Below, in pieces: positions 31,881 through 33,051 of a DNA stretch of 33,051 nt (the first letter of the stretch is position 1; every line of letters starts with the position of its first letter). The stretch comes from Brevibacterium sp. S22 (GTDB taxonomy: Bacteria; Actinomycetota; Actinomycetes; Actinomycetales; Brevibacteriaceae): the NCBI RefSeq assembly GCF_004745485.1, contig NZ_RHFG01000035.1, positions 1 to 33,051 on the forward strand. Reading direction: 5' to 3'. The notes under the pieces were generated by a model, which saw only the letters and a program-made list of their open reading frames with translations, searched no databases and was not told where the DNA came from. The position numbers were made by a program, and so were the translations under genes.

Positions 31881-32432
31881 TCAGGTCTCGAGTCGGTCAG
31901 CCACATAGACCAGCATCTCTCTCGTCTCGCCGTTGAAGATCTGATGGTCGGCTGTCGCTTCCTGTCGCACATACCCCGCACGTTCGGCGGTGCGTTGTGA
32001 TGCGATATTCCAGGGTTCGATGTGGAGGAGGATCCGCGCCAGTCCCGGCAGCGTCCAACCGAATCCAGTCAGCGCCAGAAGTGCGTCCGCGGCGTAGCCG
32101 CACCTCCGCTGTGAGGGGACGATCGCATAACCTGCCGTCGCGAGTCCAGCCTCGACGTCCTTCAGCCACAGCCCGCAGTGACCGACAGCCTGATCGTCGG
32201 CGACCGAGGCAACTGTGAACGAGAACCCCGCTCCCTCCGAATGCCGACCCTGTTGCCTGGAAATCCAGGCAAGTGCGTCATCGACCGAGGCGTTGAACGG
32301 CAACGATCCCGTTTCAGGCACATACGGATCGGTCGAGAGTTCCCTCGCCATTCCCACATCGTCTGGTGCGACTTCGCGGAGAAGGACGGAGCCGTGCGCA
32401 GGTGGTCGGCTCGGCCATGGCGAAAGCGTCAT
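31881..32432 (-). CDS. GNAT N-acetyltransferase (RimJ/RimL-like)
   Basis: This 183-residue GNAT enzyme is of the RimJ/RimL-type (Acetyltransf_3), which acetylates protein N termini or small amines with acetyl-CoA. It shows VLLREVAPDDVGMARELS, GHCGLWLKDVE, the acetyl-CoA P-loop QRRCGYAADALLAL, and RILLHIEPWNIASQRTAERAGYV at the end. ATG 32432 overlaps the stop of the other GNAT gene upstream, so the two are probably coupled. Substrate unknown. Confidence 0.88.
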   Translation of the reverse strand: MTLSPWPSRPPAHGSVLLREVAPDDVGMARELSTDPYVPETGSLPFNASVDDALAWISRQQGRHSEGAGFSFTVASVADDQAVGHCGLWLKDVEAGLATAGYAIVPSQRRCGYAADALLALTGFGWTLPGLARILLHIEPWNIASQRTAERAGYVRQEATADHQIFNGETREMLVYVADRLET

Positions 32433-32911
32433 GTCAACGGCTTGGCCATGATGAGGCAGGGGGTGTCGGCACCCCACAGGTCGGTCTCTTCGAGGGGAAC
32501 GAATCCCACCGTCTCGTAGAAGTGCCGAGTGCGCGCGTAGTTCGGGTCAGGTTGTGAAGGCCCGAGAGTCTTCACCATCAGTATGCCGACTCCGCGACGG
32601 CGCAGATCATCGGCGATCGTGCAGATCATCGCAGAGCCGACGCCCCGACCATGCGCGCTGCGATCGACGACAGTGAAATGGACTTCGCTCGTCTGTGGGA
32701 AATGATGGGCCACAAGAGTGACTCCGACGACACGACCGTCTTCGTCGCGCACCGTCCACGTCTCCATGGTGCGGGCGTCGTCGATGTACTCGGAATTGGA
32801 TTCGAGCCGACCGAACCATTCGGGTACCGTCGCCAGCAGTCGTGCGACGTCATCCGGCACTGGATCATCGGAACTGGCTTCCCATCTGGGCTGCGTCATG
32901 CTGCCCATCAT
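32429..32911 (-). CDS. GNAT N-acetyltransferase
   Basis: This 160-residue GNAT enzyme has the core GVTLVAHHFP, the HFTVVDRSAHGRGVGSAMI acetyl-CoA motif and TRHFYETVGFVPLEE near the end. GGAGGG lies 8 bases before ATG 32911, supporting that start over ATG 32899. Its stop overlaps the next GNAT start (ATGA). It is a different, shorter subfamily from its partner; substrate unknown. Confidence 0.9.
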   Translation of the reverse strand: MMGSMTQPRWEASSDDPVPDDVARLLATVPEWFGRLESNSEYIDDARTMETWTVRDEDGRVVGVTLVAHHFPQTSEVHFTVVDRSAHGRGVGSAMICTIADDLRRRGVGILMVKTLGPSQPDPNYARTRHFYETVGFVPLEETDLWGADTPCLIMAKPLT

Positions 32912-32996
32912 AGAGTCATCCCTCCGGAGTGCCTCATGTCAAGATCCCCGGGAAATGAGGCCGTGCCTCACAGACATTTTCCCCGCCAGCCGGGTC

Positions 32997-33051
32997 TTAA
33001 CCGGCCCGGGTGTGATGGACCTTGATGCCCGCGGGATCCGGCAGGGCTTGG
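32997..33051 (-). CDS. 3' end of an unidentified gene (partial)
   Basis: A minus-strand frame enters at the window edge and ends at TAA 32999-32997, with last residues GIKVHHTRAG. The following bases form a GC-rich hairpin, GCCGG/CCGGC, around the stop. Too short to assign, so its coding nature is only likely. Confidence 0.35.
   Translation of the reverse strand, partial: QALPDPAGIKVHHTRAG

Overview
The window is high-GC DNA typical of an actinobacterium. Composition, DtxR-type and HAIR-type operators, leaderless-looking promoters and the protein families suggest a Micrococcales member, plausibly Brevibacterium-like. That assignment is inference; no rRNA or species marker is present.

Bases 1-5850 are an accessory, lower-GC stretch. 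It holds three membrane or surface protein genes read left to right (929-3690), the last being an LRV-repeat plus DUF4282 protein. These are preceded by a small Arg-rich leader ORF. Next come an IS5-family transposase remnant, a pseudogene with an in-frame TAG, and a leftward lipoprotein gene with its own promoter and terminator. The stretch ends at tRNA-Ser(GGA) (leftward) and the small bacterial SRP RNA gene ffs (rightward), which are divergently arranged. A possible recombination scar lies just past the tRNA 3' end.

Bases 6500-18000 look like chromosome backbone. They carry an L,D-transpeptidase lipoprotein, a siderophore-binding lipoprotein with a DtxR-like box, and a proteostasis neighbourhood. 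That neighbourhood includes a ClgR/PopR-like XRE regulator, a SHOCT membrane protein, a clpP pair whose second member has lost the catalytic Ser and His, and a ClpC-type ATPase behind a HAIR (HspR) operator. Two tandem CCGCT-N3-AGCGG boxes precede the clpP pair. An HhH DNA-glycosylase-like gene, a DUF6412-like small membrane protein, a YidC paralogue, a DUF3152 lipoprotein and a VOC protein fill the rest. Several intergenic gaps hold short tandem repeats of 8, 17, 19 and 23 bp.

Bases 18512-26287 form one tightly coupled six-gene operon. It encodes a family-5 solute-binding lipoprotein, two permeases, a fused double ATPase, an FMN-dependent luciferase-like monooxygenase and a fused two-domain CMD/AhpD-like protein. 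This resembles the uncharacterised KPN_01854 / KPN_01858 / Avi_7169 / Avi_7170 family cassette and is the best candidate here for an undescribed system: import of an unknown solute followed by flavin-dependent oxidation and peroxide or radical handling.

Bases 26241-33051 carry a thioredoxin-reductase-like flavoprotein with a coupled methyltransferase, divergent from an XRE-cupin regulator. After these come an aldehyde dehydrogenase with its DUF779 partner, an SRPBCC protein coupled to an M23 peptidase, a coupled pair of GNAT acetyltransferases, and the 3' tip of one more leftward gene.
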